From positions 62,001 through 126,000 of the forward strand of contig NZ_CABVHY010000004.1 of NCBI RefSeq assembly GCF_902497875.1: a stretch of 64,000 bases of DNA, in the 5' to 3' direction. The stretch comes from Pseudomonas fluorescens (GTDB lineage Bacteria; Pseudomonadota; Gammaproteobacteria; Pseudomonadales; Pseudomonadaceae). The notes under the pieces are model-generated. The model saw nothing but the letters and a program-made list of their open reading frames with translations, was not told the origin of the DNA and did no database searches. A program made the translations under genes and the position numbers. Shown in pieces: positions 37,766 to 47,038 of the stretch; position 1 is the first letter of the stretch, and the number at the start of each line of letters is the position of its first letter.

Positions 37766-37774
37766 GCGACTGCG

Positions 37775-39514
37775 GTGAATCCATTTAATTTACCTGCACA
37801 ATCATTAGTGTCTGGAAGGGGGGCTGCCGTGCTTGCTCATTTACGATTGAGAAGTAAGCTGTTGTTGTTAACGTTGGTGCCCATTTGTGTGCTGGCTTTT
37901 ATCGTGTGCGCGATCGCTGTCCAGGAGTTGCAACAACTGGCGGATCAGCAGGAAACTGAGACACGCAAACGTCTTATTGAAGATCATCGCATCGAAATCA
38001 AACAATACGTAGAGTTGGCGATGAATGCCATTGCACCGATTTATGAAGGGGCGGACAACAACGACATGGCCGCGCGTGATCAGGCCGTCACGCTACTAAA
38101 GCGTTTGACCTATGGTAAGAATGGTTATTTCTGGGGTTATGACAGTCATGCCATACGTATTTTTCAAGGCAGCGCTGACGAAAAAATTGGTCAGAGCTTC
38201 TATGAGTATAAAGATCCTAATGGCGTGTATGCAATTCGTCAGTTAATCAGTGCGGGGCGAGACAATAGTCACTATGTCCATTACAGCTTTCTTTTGAGTG
38301 ATGGCAATGTTCTGGTGCCCAAAGTAGGTTATGCTCTCTCTCTCCCCAAGTGGGACATGGTTATTGGCACATCCGTCAATCTTGATGATGTAGAGGCGCA
38401 AGTAAAAATCGCACGCAGTAATTTTGATACTCATGTTGACAGCCTCTTGATGGTGATGATCGGCTCTGCGACAGGGTTGCTGATTTTCATGGCGGTATTA
38501 GCCGTCATGATGAGCAATACCTTACTCAATCCATTACTACGAATTAAGCGAAATCTGGACGATATGGCTTCTGGCGAGGGCGATTTGACTCAGCGCTTGC
38601 AGGTGACGAGCCAGGATGAACTGGGGGAGTTAGCCAACTCCTTTAACCTGTTTGTTGCAAAGATTCATGTGCTGGTAGAACAGGTCGCGGGCACCACCGG
38701 CAAACTCTCTACGCTCGTCACCGCGGTGAGCAATCAAGCCCATCGTTCCGAGCAGGCAATCAGTGCGCAGCGCCACGAAACAGACCAGGTCGCTACAGCG
38801 ATCAATGAAATGTCCGCTGCCGCCCATGAAGTCGCGCACAGTGCTCAGCAAGCTGCCGACGCAGCGAGTGAAACGGACAAGGAAGGGCAAGCGGCCAAGC
38901 AAGTGGTGAATAAAAGCATCGCTCAAATCCACCAGTTGGTGACCGAAGTTCGAGGCACCAGCGAGACCATGGATAGATTGCGCCAGGATGTGCAGAGCAT
39001 CGTCAGCGTTCTGGACGTGATCCGATCAATTGCCGAGCAGACCAACTTGTTGGCGCTCAACGCAGCGATCGAAGCTGCAAGAGCGGGTGAAGCAGGACGT
39101 GGTTTCGCAGTGGTTGCTGACGAAGTACGCGCCTTGGCCAGCAGAACTCAACACAGCACGGGTGAAATCCAGGTAATGATTGATCGCTTGCAAACGGCTA
39201 CCGGCAAAGCTGTTGAAGCCATGCAGCATGCCAGTCAGGTGGGGGAGGACACTCAGGAGCACTCCAATCTTGCCGGGACATCGCTGGACGCCATGGCCCA
39301 GTTAGTCGCAACGATTAACTCAATGAATGCCCAAATTGCCAGCGCTGCGGAAGAGCAGACAGCAGTTGCCGAGGAGATAAATCGTAGCGTTCATCAGATA
39401 GCTGTCGCCGTGGACAGTGTCGCAATCGACGCTGTAGAAGGCGCGCAGACAGCTCGCGAGTTGAGTAATCTGGGCGCTCAACTGCAAGCGCTAGTGGGGC
39501 AATTCAAAGTATGA
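37775..39514 (+). CDS. Methyl-accepting chemotaxis protein with sCache_2-type sensor
   Basis: A 579-residue chemoreceptor. The chosen start is GTG 37775. A first helix lies near residues 29-52 and a periplasmic single-Cache-type sensor to about 215 ([35 protein letters not shown]). A second helix and HAMP follow, then the signalling domain with its conserved hairpin [20 protein letters not shown]. Cache_2 receptors often sense small organic acids; the ligand here is unknown. It is the last gene of the three-gene sensory operon. Confidence 0.92.
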   Translation: MNPFNLPAQSLVSGRGAAVLAHLRLRSKLLLLTLVPICVLAFIVCAIAVQELQQLADQQETETRKRLIEDHRIEIKQYVELAMNAIAPIYEGADNNDMAARDQAVTLLKRLTYGKNGYFWGYDSHAIRIFQGSADEKIGQSFYEYKDPNGVYAIRQLISAGRDNSHYVHYSFLLSDGNVLVPKVGYALSLPKWDMVIGTSVNLDDVEAQVKIARSNFDTHVDSLLMVMIGSATGLLIFMAVLAVMMSNTLLNPLLRIKRNLDDMASGEGDLTQRLQVTSQDELGELANSFNLFVAKIHVLVEQVAGTTGKLSTLVTAVSNQAHRSEQAISAQRHETDQVATAINEMSAAAHEVAHSAQQAADAASETDKEGQAAKQVVNKSIAQIHQLVTEVRGTSETMDRLRQDVQSIVSVLDVIRSIAEQTNLLALNAAIEAARAGEAGRGFAVVADEVRALASRTQHSTGEIQVMIDRLQTATGKAVEAMQHASQVGEDTQEHSNLAGTSLDAMAQLVATINSMNAQIASAAEEQTAVAEEINRSVHQIAVAVDSVAIDAVEGAQTARELSNLGAQLQALVGQFKV

Positions 39515-39558
39515 ATAATGATTGCAACAGTAATCGCGGCGAGCGGCACCAGCTCAGC

Positions 39559-39800
39559 CTAGAGCATAGGCTCCTGAGGCCTTCGTCGCGACTTAATGTT
39601 CGCCTTTGTTTTACAGCGCCTGGGTCGATGTCGGGACGCCCTCAGCCCGGCGATGTAGTCCCTCAGCCCGGCTTCAAGCTCATCGAGGTTGTTGAATTTG
39701 TTCAAGTAAAAGAATTCGGATTTCAGCGTGCCGAAGAAGTTCCATAGTCGCATTCTCGTAGCAGTTACCTTTGCGGGACATGCTTGGTTTCACTGCATGT
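39559..39800 (-). pseudogene. IS3-family transposase remnant (OrfB C-terminus)
   Basis: The minus strand reads SRKGNCYENATME and, after a one-base frame slip, FFGTLKSEFFYLNKFNNLDE then LEAGLRDYI. This is the C-terminal part of IS3-group OrfB with its last catalytic region. The final YNHxRI stretch and the element ends are gone. Confidence 0.8.
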
Positions 39801-39939
39801 TCGTTATGAACGCGTCGGTTGGACCTCAGAGGCAGTCATCGTTCGTAGCCTGCTCAAGGGTACGATACTTTCCTCGTGAGCTGAACCGGGTTAGCAACGC
39901 GTTAGATCATCAGGAGAGTAGGAAAACAGGCCGGTTTTT

Positions 39940-40359
39940 ACGCCGTTAGCGATCGCGGTTGACTGCCATGAATTTGCTGCCGTCGATGGCAACCAGATTT
40001 TCTCCGAATAGTCCCAACCGCTGACACAGCACAATGAACTGGCGACAAACGCCTCAGATGGCCTTGCTGTTGTCTTTTCGTGAGTTGGCGATGGTCTTTA
40101 AATCCGGCATCAAACGCCCGGCCAGCCACATCAGTTCGACGTGGCGCCGGGCTTCTCGCCCAAGGCGCAGGCTCGACTGAATGCGGTTCAGATAGCCGTA
40201 GATGTAGATCTTCAGGAGGACGGCGGGATGGTAAGCCGGCCGGCCAGTATCTGCCGGTACGGCGCCTTCAAAACCCAGTTTGACCAGGTCAAGTTCGTCG
40301 ACAAAGACGTCGACGACGCGCACCGGATTGGTATCCGTGACGATCCCACCAAGCTGCAT
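39940..40359 (-). pseudogene. IS1182-family transposase N-terminal remnant
   Basis: From 40359 leftwards it reads NPVRVVDVFVDELDLVKLGF, YHPAVLLKIYIYGYLNRIQS, and LMPDLKTIANSRKDN, typical of IS1182 transposases. An in-frame TGA (40054-40056) interrupts KAI*GVCRQF. The frame continues LGLFGENLVAIDGSKFMAVN, with the first catalytic Asp, before another stop. The C-terminal half is missing. Confidence 0.8.
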
Positions 40360-40597
40360 CGTCGCTCCCTAAGCACAAGCCATAGAGGCTGCGGTGGGGA
40401 AACAGAAGACTGACCGTAGCCCAATCCTGGGTATACCCGAGCTATCCCGAGCAAATATTTAAAGCATCTGATTGAATCCAGAATGTTCACAACATGTTCC
40501 CGTCTTTCCCAGAGTAACCCTTATATATTCTATAACGTTATTTATCATCGCACCTATCTGGTGCGTCACGCCTAGTGGAGTGAGCGGTTAATTCATT

Positions 40598-40632
40598 GTA
40601 AGCGATCCACCGTGCACACATTCAAAGCTGCC
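40598..40632. repeat. Extra IS66-type end, possibly from an older copy
   Basis: GTAAGCGATCCA..CACATTCAAAG resembles the right end of the IS66 element (inward from 42673, GTAAACG..CACATTCAAAG), yet it lies 44 bp outside the left end of the present element. It may be the relic of an earlier insertion or a duplicated end. Confidence 0.45.
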
Positions 40633-40686
40633 AGTTGAAGCGTAAGCGCTCCATGAACCCCACATTTTAAAGATGGGGATCTATGG

Positions 40687-42219
40687 CTATCTTGGAATTT
40701 GCGGCGTGCAGTTCCACGGCAGCAAAGCCTCGAAGTCTTCTACGCTCGAGGCTTGTGGCAGGCGCTCAAGTGCGTGGCGCAGCCACGCATAGGGCTCTTG
40801 GCCGTTGGCTTTAGCCGTCTCGACCAAACTGTAAAGTTGAGCGCTGGCCATCGCGCCTTTGGGCGTGTCGCTGAACAGCCAGTTCTTGCGCCCGATAACG
40901 AAGGGCCTGATCGCGCGCTCTGCCGCATTGTTGTCTATCGGCAAGTAACCAGCTTCGGTGTAGCGCACCAACTTGATCCAGTTGCTGGCCAGGTAGCTGA
41001 TGGCTTTACCCAGTGCATTTTGCGTCGTCACTTGTGGCTGGGTTTTCTCCAGCCATGTTTGCAACTGCGCCAACACCGGCAGGCTGTTTTGCTGTCGGCT
41101 TTCGTGGCGATGTTCATCGCCGACTTCTTTTAAATCTCGCTCGATACCGTACAGCTTGTTGATCAGATTCAGGGCGATATCGGCACGCCCGGTTTTGCCT
41201 TTAGGCTGCACCTTTTGCGCCTCGACAAACTTGCGTCGCGCATGCGCCCAACAGCCTAAACGTTCGACACCGGATTGCCCGCCCAAGGCGTTATAACCCG
41301 CGTAATCATCGGTCATCAGGTAGCCGCGATAACCTTCGAGCAGGCGCGATGGAACCTCCTGCGCCCGGCTGGTCGAGTAGTCAAAAAGGATCACCGGCTG
41401 ATCCGGTGGCCCGCCGGTTTGCACCCACATCCAGGATTGGCTGGTGGGCTCTCGATCTGGCTCTTTCAGCACCTGTACACGGGTTTCGTCGCAGTGGATG
41501 ACGCGACTTTCCAGCAGCCGGTCGCGCATCAAATTCAGCAACGGTTGCAGGTGTTCGCCGCACTGGATAACCCAGCGCGCCAAGGTTTGTCGTGGAATAT
41601 CAACGCCGTGGCGACCGAGTACTTTTTCGAAGCGATGCAGTGGCAGGCCGTCGACGTATTTGGTCGTCAGCAGCATCGCCAGGACACTTGGGCTAGCCAT
41701 GCTTTTTTCAATCAGTTGAGCGGGCTTGTCCGCTGTAACCGGTGCGGTTTCGCAATCGCGGCAACCGTAGACCTTGCGCACATGTTTGATCACGCGGATT
41801 TGCATCGGCACGATCTCGAGCTGCTCGCTGATTTCCTCGCCAATGCTGTGTTTACGGCAACCGCAGGCGCAGGTCAGCTCGTGCTCGGGCAGTTCGTGGA
41901 TGACTTCGATGCGCGGAAGATCGGCAGGCAGAGGCTTGCGTTTGCCCCGTCGCTTGGTCGGAGCTACGACTTCTTCTTCAACCGTTTCGTCGACAGACTC
42001 GGCCACGCTTTCAGCTTCATTGAACAAGGCCATTTGCGGCGTCGCGGGATCGGCCGTCTGCCCTGACTTGCGCCCGAAAAGGCGCTGACGCAACAGTGCG
42101 TTTTCTTCTTCAAGATGAACGATCTTGCCCTTATCCGACTCGCGCTCACTCAGCATTTACTCAAGCAGTTGCTTGAGCAAAACAGGGTCGTCAGGAAGGT
42201 CTTTGGGCATGGAAATCAT
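40687..42219 (-). pseudogene. tnpC: IS66 transposase TnpC with early nonsense codon
   Basis: The natural start is ATG 42217-42219 (MISMPKDLPDDPVLLKQLLE), but codon 21 is TAA where CAA (Gln) is expected. ATG follows immediately, giving an intact 489-residue frame from 42156. That frame keeps the zinc-like CACGCRKH segment, [17 protein letters not shown] and the C-terminal [16 protein letters not shown] catalytic region. Restart at the adjoining ATG could yield a nearly full transposase lacking 21 residues, so the lesion may be mild. Confidence 0.85.
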
Positions 42220-42237
42220 GCTCTGGATTATACCGAA

Positions 42238-42588
42238 TCAGGCGACGAATCGAGGCGTCAAAATTTGATGCGGACGGTTGCGCCACAAATCAAAACCGTC
42301 CAATAACCAGTTGAGTTCTTGAACCGTCAGCACAATGGCCTAATCCGAACAATCCGGCGATGTTTTGAAACGCTCGGACTCTAGGCGCTTTAGCCAAAGG
42401 CAGAAGCCATTGCGCTCCCAGTACAAAATCTTCACTCGGTTTCGAGGCTTGTTGAGGACCACGAAAAGAACCGGGTCAAACACCGCGACCTTGATGTCCA
42501 GTTCGACCAGAGCAGCGAGGCCATCAATGGATTTTCGGAAGTCGACGGGCTTGGGGTAGAGATAGACTTTTGCATCGGGACGCATCAT
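42238..42588 (-). pseudogene. tnpB: IS66 accessory protein TnpB with amber codon
   Basis: Frame MMRPDAKVYLYPKPVDFRKS...YWERNGFCLWLKRLESERF is typical of IS66 Orf2. A TAG at 42340-42342 interrupts it, after which the same frame continues AIVLTVQELNWLLDGFDLW and ends at 42238. The codon was probably GAG or CAG. TnpB is needed for transposition in tested IS66 elements, so this copy is probably inactive unless complemented. Confidence 0.85.
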
Positions 42589-42751
42589 GAGGTGCTGGCT
42601 CCGGAAAGGAATCGGGAGCACAGCATCGGGGGTCAGGCGGTGACTTTGAATGTGGGGTTTATGGAGCGTTTACGAAGTATTTTGTTGGCGAAAGTCATGA
42701 ATTGGGTCGCTATCAAGTTGTGTCTCAATATTCTGCAGAGGAGGTGCGCGG

Positions 42752-43018
42752 ATGAATACGTCTACTTTACCTCTGGGAACTGAAGCGGAAGCAATTCCCA
42801 AAGCAGCTGACGGCGCTAAAATGCGCCGTCTAGCGGCAGCCAGCTCTATAGCTACAACCTTAGAATGGTACGACTTCACGGTTTGTAACTTGATGGCGGC
42901 ATTAGTTTTCAATGTCATTTTCTTTCCCTCCTTTGACCCTCTGGCCGGGACGGTGATCGCCTTTTCTACATACGCTGTGGGATCAGGCCAAGGAGGAGGG
43001 GCGACCCATCAGCGTTAA
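42752..43018 (+). pseudogene. MFS (MHS-family) transporter N-terminal stub
   Basis: GAGGAGGTGCGCGG precedes ATG 42752. After a short polar leader the protein reads RRLAAASSIATTLEWYDFTV and NLMAALVFNVIFFPSFDPLA, the first helix and loop of metabolite:H+ symporters related to ProP/ShiA. After FSTYAVGS the match stops and the frame runs out, so only about 75 residues survive. It lies just beyond the right end of the IS66 element. Confidence 0.75.
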
Positions 43019-43336
43019 AAAAACTCGTTTCCCCACTCTCGCCGTTGAAACTCAGAAGTATGTAGAAGCCCATCCTGATGTTCGACCGGAATCCGCTCAT
43101 CAGGTCAGAGTTACAGCTCGTAAAAAGCACCGCAGCCTCCGGGAGCGAATGGGAGCGAATGGGAGCGGTTGTGCAGCAACGCGATACCTTGCCAGCCTAC
43201 TGCCAGAATCATGTTGCCGAATTGGAGCGGGCGCTTTCGAGCTCCAACGTTGTGCCACTTGGGCAGGCGAAGAAAAATCAGTAGTAAGCCGTCAACTGCA
43301 TGCGCCTTGATTTACCGCTATAGATCAGAGCCGTAT
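43019..43336. other. Scrambled DNA without a recognisable gene
   Basis: An open stretch continuing from the transporter stub in another frame (DQAKEEGRPISVKKTRFPTL and onward) looks coding-like for about 60 codons, but I recognise no family. A GGGAGCGAAT direct repeat occurs near 43140-43160. Probably debris of rearranged genes. Confidence 0.35.
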
Positions 43337-43642
43337 CTATCGCCAGACAGTCTTTAGCCCAGTTCTTAGCGTTGATACAAAGGTCTCCAATGAAGGATCT
43401 TTCTCAGCATTTTGCTTATGCCTGCCGATGAAAATCCACTCATCTTCTGCCCAAAAAATTCGAATTGTTTTGGGTGATTTGCAGTCGAATACAACTTGAT
43501 AGATTATCGTTTCTCGCTGCTGGACGACGACGCATTGCTCAAGGCAAACCAACAGTCGTTGCCCTGGCTCCAGGGTCGGAGCATTGAGCGGGAGGCGCTT
43601 CTCAATTTCTGTTTTCCGCATGATGACTGTCGTCCTTAACAT
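43337..43642 (-). CDS. Hypothetical protein, about 95-101 residues
   Basis: The frame starts MLRTTVIMRKTEIEKRLPLN, with a second possible start at MRKTEIEK. It has a beta-rich centre (QRLLVCLEQCVVVQQRETII, KTIRIFWAEDEWIFIG) reminiscent of a small beta-barrel, but no family is recognised. It is in scrambled DNA between IS debris and the stress island, and might be a real small gene. Confidence 0.4.
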   Translation of the reverse strand: MLRTTVIMRKTEIEKRLPLNAPTLEPGQRLLVCLEQCVVVQQRETIIYQVVFDCKSPKTIRIFWAEDEWIFIGRHKQNAEKDPSLETFVSTLRTGLKTVWR

Positions 43643-44013
43643 TCAGAAACCGTACGCGTTGAATCAAAAGCAAGGGAGATCCGCCGCTGCGAGGTACTCA
43701 TCTGGAGCCTTTGCGCATGACGCCATATGTGTTCTTCAAGGTGGTAATCATCACGGTCAAGTAAGTCATTTCGGAGCCTGTGCAGACAATCACCTTCAAG
43801 GCCTGGAATTGATAGCACGCAACTCATTGTGAGTGCCCTTTGGTTCCACTTGTTCTTGATCTGGCCGGCAAATCCTGTTATCGCGAAAAACCGGCCGCAT
43901 TGTGGTACGCCTTCAAAGCCACGGCATTGGGTGGACCCCCTCGGACCCACGTGGCTCAGGTGCTTCGACAGTCCTGCTCATGGCTAGCCTCCAAGGGCTA
44001 ATATGTGCATACT

Positions 44014-44032
44014 ATTATCATGCAATGATAAT
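44014..44032. promoter_or_regulatory. Island operator 1 (19-bp palindrome)
   Basis: ATTATCAT-GCA-ATGATAAT has perfect 8-bp arms and lies 112 bp upstream of the first 76-residue protein gene. The adjoining ATGTGCATACTATT is repeated at the promoter of the second 76-residue gene. Elsewhere in 43643-44144 no gene is supported. Confidence 0.7.
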
Positions 44033-44144
44033 GGAAAGGCAATCTAATCGCCCTTGCTTCAGGCAGGGGCGAGGTCTTTTGATCGATTGCCGGGAGGCAA
44101 AGACATGCATGAGAACAGCAATACGTGAGCGCTTGGAGACCCGT

Positions 44145-44375
44145 ATGAAACGTGAGGACGTAAAAACCAAACACGCTGAAGGCATTCAGTTTGATACCCA
44201 TTTGATTGCCAACCCGGCCAATATCCAGGAGTGGATCGCCTTCTTTAAAAAGGATGCAGGAAGAAGCTTCTTCCTGGTCAATGACAACGAAGAAATCGAA
44301 CCCTTTCGGTACCTTGATGATTTGATTCATGAGCTGCGAGAAATCGGTATCAAGGTTGCTGAAATTCATTTTTGA
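44145..44375 (+). CDS. Small island protein, 76 residues, paralogue A
   Basis: ATG 44145 is chosen because the paralogue at 51885-52115 starts at the same residue (MKREDVKTKH) and both end EIHF/EVHF. The two differ at about 15 positions and share FFKKDAGRS/LFKKDAGRS, FLVNDNEEIE and LDDLIHELRE. The likely fold is small alpha/beta with no signal peptide or helix through the membrane. Both copies follow a 19-bp island operator with homologous promoter DNA. Function unknown; the linkage implies a stress role within the island. Confidence 0.75.
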   Translation: MKREDVKTKHAEGIQFDTHLIANPANIQEWIAFFKKDAGRSFFLVNDNEEIEPFRYLDDLIHELREIGIKVAEIHF

Positions 44376-44398
44376 ATTCTTTTCCTTGGAGTGTCGTC

Positions 44399-44593
44399 AT
44401 GTCCGTCAGTATCGAGCATCTGTCTAGTCTGAGTGAAGATCTATGGTCCGTGTGTATTGGAACCAGGCGCATTCAATTCCGCAATGAGCAGGGTGCAAAA
44501 GATTACGCAGCAAAGCTAAAAGAGCGTATTGAAGCTCCGCACTCATACCCTCGTGCATTGCCGTCCGCCTACACGCGCGGTTGCAGCAAGTAA
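44399..44593 (+). CDS. Small hypothetical protein, 64 residues
   Basis: Starts MSVSIEHLSSLSEDLWSVCI 23 bases after paralogue A, with TTGGAG upstream of ATG 44399. It contains TRRIQFRNEQGAKDYAAKLK and a basic tail. It is probably co-transcribed with the 76-residue gene. No recognised family. Confidence 0.55.
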   Translation: MSVSIEHLSSLSEDLWSVCIGTRRIQFRNEQGAKDYAAKLKERIEAPHSYPRALPSAYTRGCSK

Positions 44594-44781
44594 TAATGCT
44601 TGATGACTTTCTATTAACGCTAAAGTTACGGTAACAAAATATTGTTTCTTTCGTAGAGTGCTGTGGAACTTAGCAAGTCGAATTAATTTTCATGCTGCGT
44701 TCCTGCAATTGCACAGCATTCGGCGAATGAGCACCCGCCCAACCAGTCTCTGGTGTTCATGATGAGGGTAAAAGTACCACT

Positions 44782-45549
44782 ATGAAGCCTGCACTAATTT
44801 CTATGTCACGAACTGCGGGAAAGTTGGCTGCGGAGGTTCTGAGCATGATTGCGCCTCACGTCAGACCCGGGGTTTCGACCAATGAGCTTGATAAGCTCTG
44901 CCATGACTATATTGTCAACGTGCAGAAGGCCACTCCAGCCAATATCGGTTATCACGGTTTTCCCAAAACCTTGTGCACCTCCATCAATCATGTCGTATGC
45001 CACGGAATCCCGTCAGATAAAGAGCTCTCGGATGGCGATATCCTCAATATTGATGTCGCGGTGCGAAAGGATGGTTGGTTCGGTGATACAAGCCGCATGT
45101 ATTTTATCGGCGAGCCAAGCGCAGAGGCTCGTCGGCTGGTGGACACGACCTATGAGGCGATGTGTGCCGGCATTCATGCAGTAAGCCCCGGTGCCACGCT
45201 CGGTGATGTTGGTCACGCCATTCAAACCGTGGCGCACCGTGAAGGGTATAGCGTAGTGCGTGACTACTGTGGACATGGCATTGGCATGGTTTACCACGAT
45301 GAGCCACAGGTCCGTCATTATGGCAACCCTGGTGAAGGTATGAGACTGAAACCGGGCATGATCTTCACAATCGAGCCAATGCTCAATGCTGGAAAGCACG
45401 GTGTAAGAACGCTGGGGGATGGCTGGACCGTGATCACCAAGGATCTTTCGCTCTCGGCCCAGTGGGAGCATATGGTCTTGGTCACCCGCGATGGCTTTGA
45501 GGTGTTGACTGCGTGGCCGGATCAGCCCGTGGAGTATAAGAAGATTTAA
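44782..45549 (+). CDS. map: Type I methionine aminopeptidase (accessory copy)
   Basis: A 255-residue enzyme that removes N-terminal Met from new proteins. The five metal ligands are visible: two Asp (ILNIDVAVRKDGWFGDTSR), His in GHGIGMVYHDEP, Glu in IFTIEPML and Glu in SAQWEHMVLV. Length and motifs match E. coli Map. The housekeeping map normally sits near rpsB/tsf, so this is most likely a second copy carried by the island. The ribosome binding site is weak. A strong hairpin follows and separates it from the convergent isocitrate dehydrogenase gene. Confidence 0.93.
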   Translation: MKPALISMSRTAGKLAAEVLSMIAPHVRPGVSTNELDKLCHDYIVNVQKATPANIGYHGFPKTLCTSINHVVCHGIPSDKELSDGDILNIDVAVRKDGWFGDTSRMYFIGEPSAEARRLVDTTYEAMCAGIHAVSPGATLGDVGHAIQTVAHREGYSVVRDYCGHGIGMVYHDEPQVRHYGNPGEGMRLKPGMIFTIEPMLNAGKHGVRTLGDGWTVITKDLSLSAQWEHMVLVTRDGFEVLTAWPDQPVEYKKI

Positions 45550-45599
45550 TCCAGCAGACTGTCCTGCTGGTAGGTCAGAGTGGAGCACATGTAGAAAAT

Positions 45600-45622
45600 C
45601 GCCAGCTCGTACTGAGCTGGCG
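45600..45622. terminator. Bidirectional hairpin between map and icd
   Basis: CGCCAGCTC-GTACT-GAGCTGGCG is a perfect 9-bp stem between two convergent genes. A smaller stem, CCAGCAG..CTGCTGG (45551-45570), lies before it. Likely ends both transcripts. Confidence 0.7.
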
Positions 45623-45656
45623 ACTTGGACGGAGTGCGTGTTTCTTGATTCTCTAT

Positions 45657-46670
45657 TTAGTCACGCAAGTAGGCTACCAAGGCGTCAGCGAAGGACTCAG
45701 TTGTACCGGTCCCCCCCATATCCGGTGTCACTTGATCGCGGGAGCTTTCCAGAACAACGCGGATGGCGGTACGAACGCGTGTCCCCTTGTCCACCATGCC
45801 CAGGTAATCAAGCATGTCCGCGGCGGCCAACAACAATGCGCATGGGTTCGCGAGGTTCTTGCCGGCGATGTCCGGTGCCGAGCCGTGAACCGCTTCGAAG
45901 ATCGCCGCTTCGGCGCCGATGTTGGACCCGGGCGCCAGGCCCAATCCACCCACCAGGCCAGCGCACAAGTCTGAAAGGATGTCGCCAAACAGGTTGGTGG
46001 TGACAATGACATCGAATTGATGGGGATTCATCACCAGCTGCATACAGGCATTATCGACAATCATCTCGTGGAATTCGATTTCCGGATAACCTGCGGCGAC
46101 CTCACGCGCAACCTCAAGGAACAAACCGGAGCAAGACTTGATGATATTGGCCTTGTGCACCGCGGTAACTTTTTTACGGCCTTTGCTACGAGCCAGCTCG
46201 AACGCGTACCGCACGATGCGTTCGGAGGCTATGCGTGTTACGCGAATGCTCGCCAGAGCGACTTCGCCGTCCTCCGAAATACTTTGTCCTTCTGGTAGGT
46301 ACGCCCCTTCAGTATTTTCGCGCACCGTGATGATATCGACATCTTCGTAGCGCGAACGGGTCCCTGGGAAACTGATCGCTGGTCGGACATTGGCGTAGAG
46401 ATCGAAATGACGGCGAAGGTGGACGTTGATCGAGGAGAAGCCGCGACCAATCGGCGTTGTCAGAGGGCCTTTGAGTGCGACACCATGTTTGGCGATCCTC
46501 TCTATGGATGCAGGCGGCATCAGTTGCCCATGCTGCTGCAAGGCCTCCAAACCGGCCTCAACGAAGTCGTACTGAAGATTGCAGTCAAGGGCATCGAGTA
46601 CGCGTAGCGTCGCTTGCATGATCTCAGGGCCGATGCCGTCACCCTTGATGATTGCGATAGTTTTGCTCAT
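45657..46670 (-). CDS. NAD-type isocitrate dehydrogenase (accessory copy)
   Basis: A 337-residue member of the isocitrate/isopropylmalate dehydrogenase family. It shows GDGIGPEIM, the substrate loop SSINVHLRRHFDLYANVRP, RENTEGAY, the metal site NLFGDILSDLCAGLVGGLGL, and HGSAPDIAGKNLANP. The short length and HLRRHFDLYANVRP favour NAD-linked isocitrate dehydrogenase over LeuB, though tartrate-type relatives are possible. A decayed ribbon-helix-helix gene ends 10 bases upstream in the same direction, and an island operator lies before that, so both were probably one operon. Confidence 0.88.
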   Translation of the reverse strand: MSKTIAIIKGDGIGPEIMQATLRVLDALDCNLQYDFVEAGLEALQQHGQLMPPASIERIAKHGVALKGPLTTPIGRGFSSINVHLRRHFDLYANVRPAISFPGTRSRYEDVDIITVRENTEGAYLPEGQSISEDGEVALASIRVTRIASERIVRYAFELARSKGRKKVTAVHKANIIKSCSGLFLEVAREVAAGYPEIEFHEMIVDNACMQLVMNPHQFDVIVTTNLFGDILSDLCAGLVGGLGLAPGSNIGAEAAIFEAVHGSAPDIAGKNLANPCALLLAAADMLDYLGMVDKGTRVRTAIRVVLESSRDQVTPDMGGTGTTESFADALVAYLRD

Positions 46671-46680
46671 GGTCTCTTCC

Positions 46681-46941
46681 TTAACAGCGCGTTGTCAGCC
46701 GCTGTATTGATTGGGTCATTGAGACTGGTGTCACGAGTCTGCTGATTGGCATTGACTGTCTGACGGCTTTCACCGCAGCAGTGTGCTGAGTTTCATCCTC
46801 CGCGCCGTGACTGCGCAGGTCATCGCGGATCAATTGACGGGCGACCTGAGTGGGTGTCAGTTCTCGCGCCGCACAAAACTAGTCAAGGATGCGGTTTTTA
46901 CGGGCGAGCTACTGGGTCAAGCGTGCAGTCATTTGTTCCAT
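46681..46941 (-). pseudogene. Decayed ribbon-helix-helix regulator gene
   Basis: The frame from ATG 46939-46941 reads MEQMTARLTQ*LARKNRILD*FCAARELTPTQVARQLIRDDL and continues open to a TAA at 46681. The two stops are both TAG. The sequence matches the intact protein at 53981-54166 (MENKTARLT..LTPSQVVRQLIRDYLETHG) with one gap. It lies between an island operator 16 bp upstream and icd 10 bp downstream. Confidence 0.8.
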
Positions 46942-46957
46942 CGAAGACGCGCATTAC

Positions 46958-46976
46958 ATTAACATACAATGTTAAT
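46958..46976. promoter_or_regulatory. Island operator 2 (19-bp palindrome)
   Basis: ATTAACAT-ACA-ATGTTAAT has perfect 8-bp arms. It sits 16 bp before the decayed regulator gene and so in front of icd. Arms match the other island operators at ATTA.CAT. Confidence 0.7.
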
Positions 46977-47038
46977 CGTATGTGTTGGCAAGGAGCGTTT
47001 TCATCTTGATGACGTTAGGGTGTTGGAACGTCTGTGTG

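Larger units (their letters stand above)
40642..42673 (-). mobile_element. IS66-family element, about 2.03 kb, decayed
   Basis: The ends are inverted repeats: GTAAGCGCTCCATGAACCCC from 40642 and the reverse complement of GTAAACGCTCCATAAACCCC ending at 42673. Inside are tnpB and tnpC, both with an in-frame nonsense codon. tnpA is absent, as only about 85 bp lie between tnpB and the end. No matching 8-bp target duplication is visible in the flanks, so the insertion may be old or rearranged. Confidence 0.85.

Noticed and set aside
40634..42681. Target-site duplication for the IS66 element
   Set aside because: The eight bases on each side (GTTGAAGC and GAAGTATT) do not match, so no duplication is claimed.
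43636..43950. Minus-strand frame of 104 codons
   Set aside because: No start signal or family likeness, and it lies in scrambled DNA overlapping the start of a better small frame.
40054..46941. Frequent in-frame TAG/TGA codons taken as stop-codon recoding
   Set aside because: They occur only in mobile-element and duplicate-gene remnants that have other lesions, while intact genes use normal stops; decay explains them.
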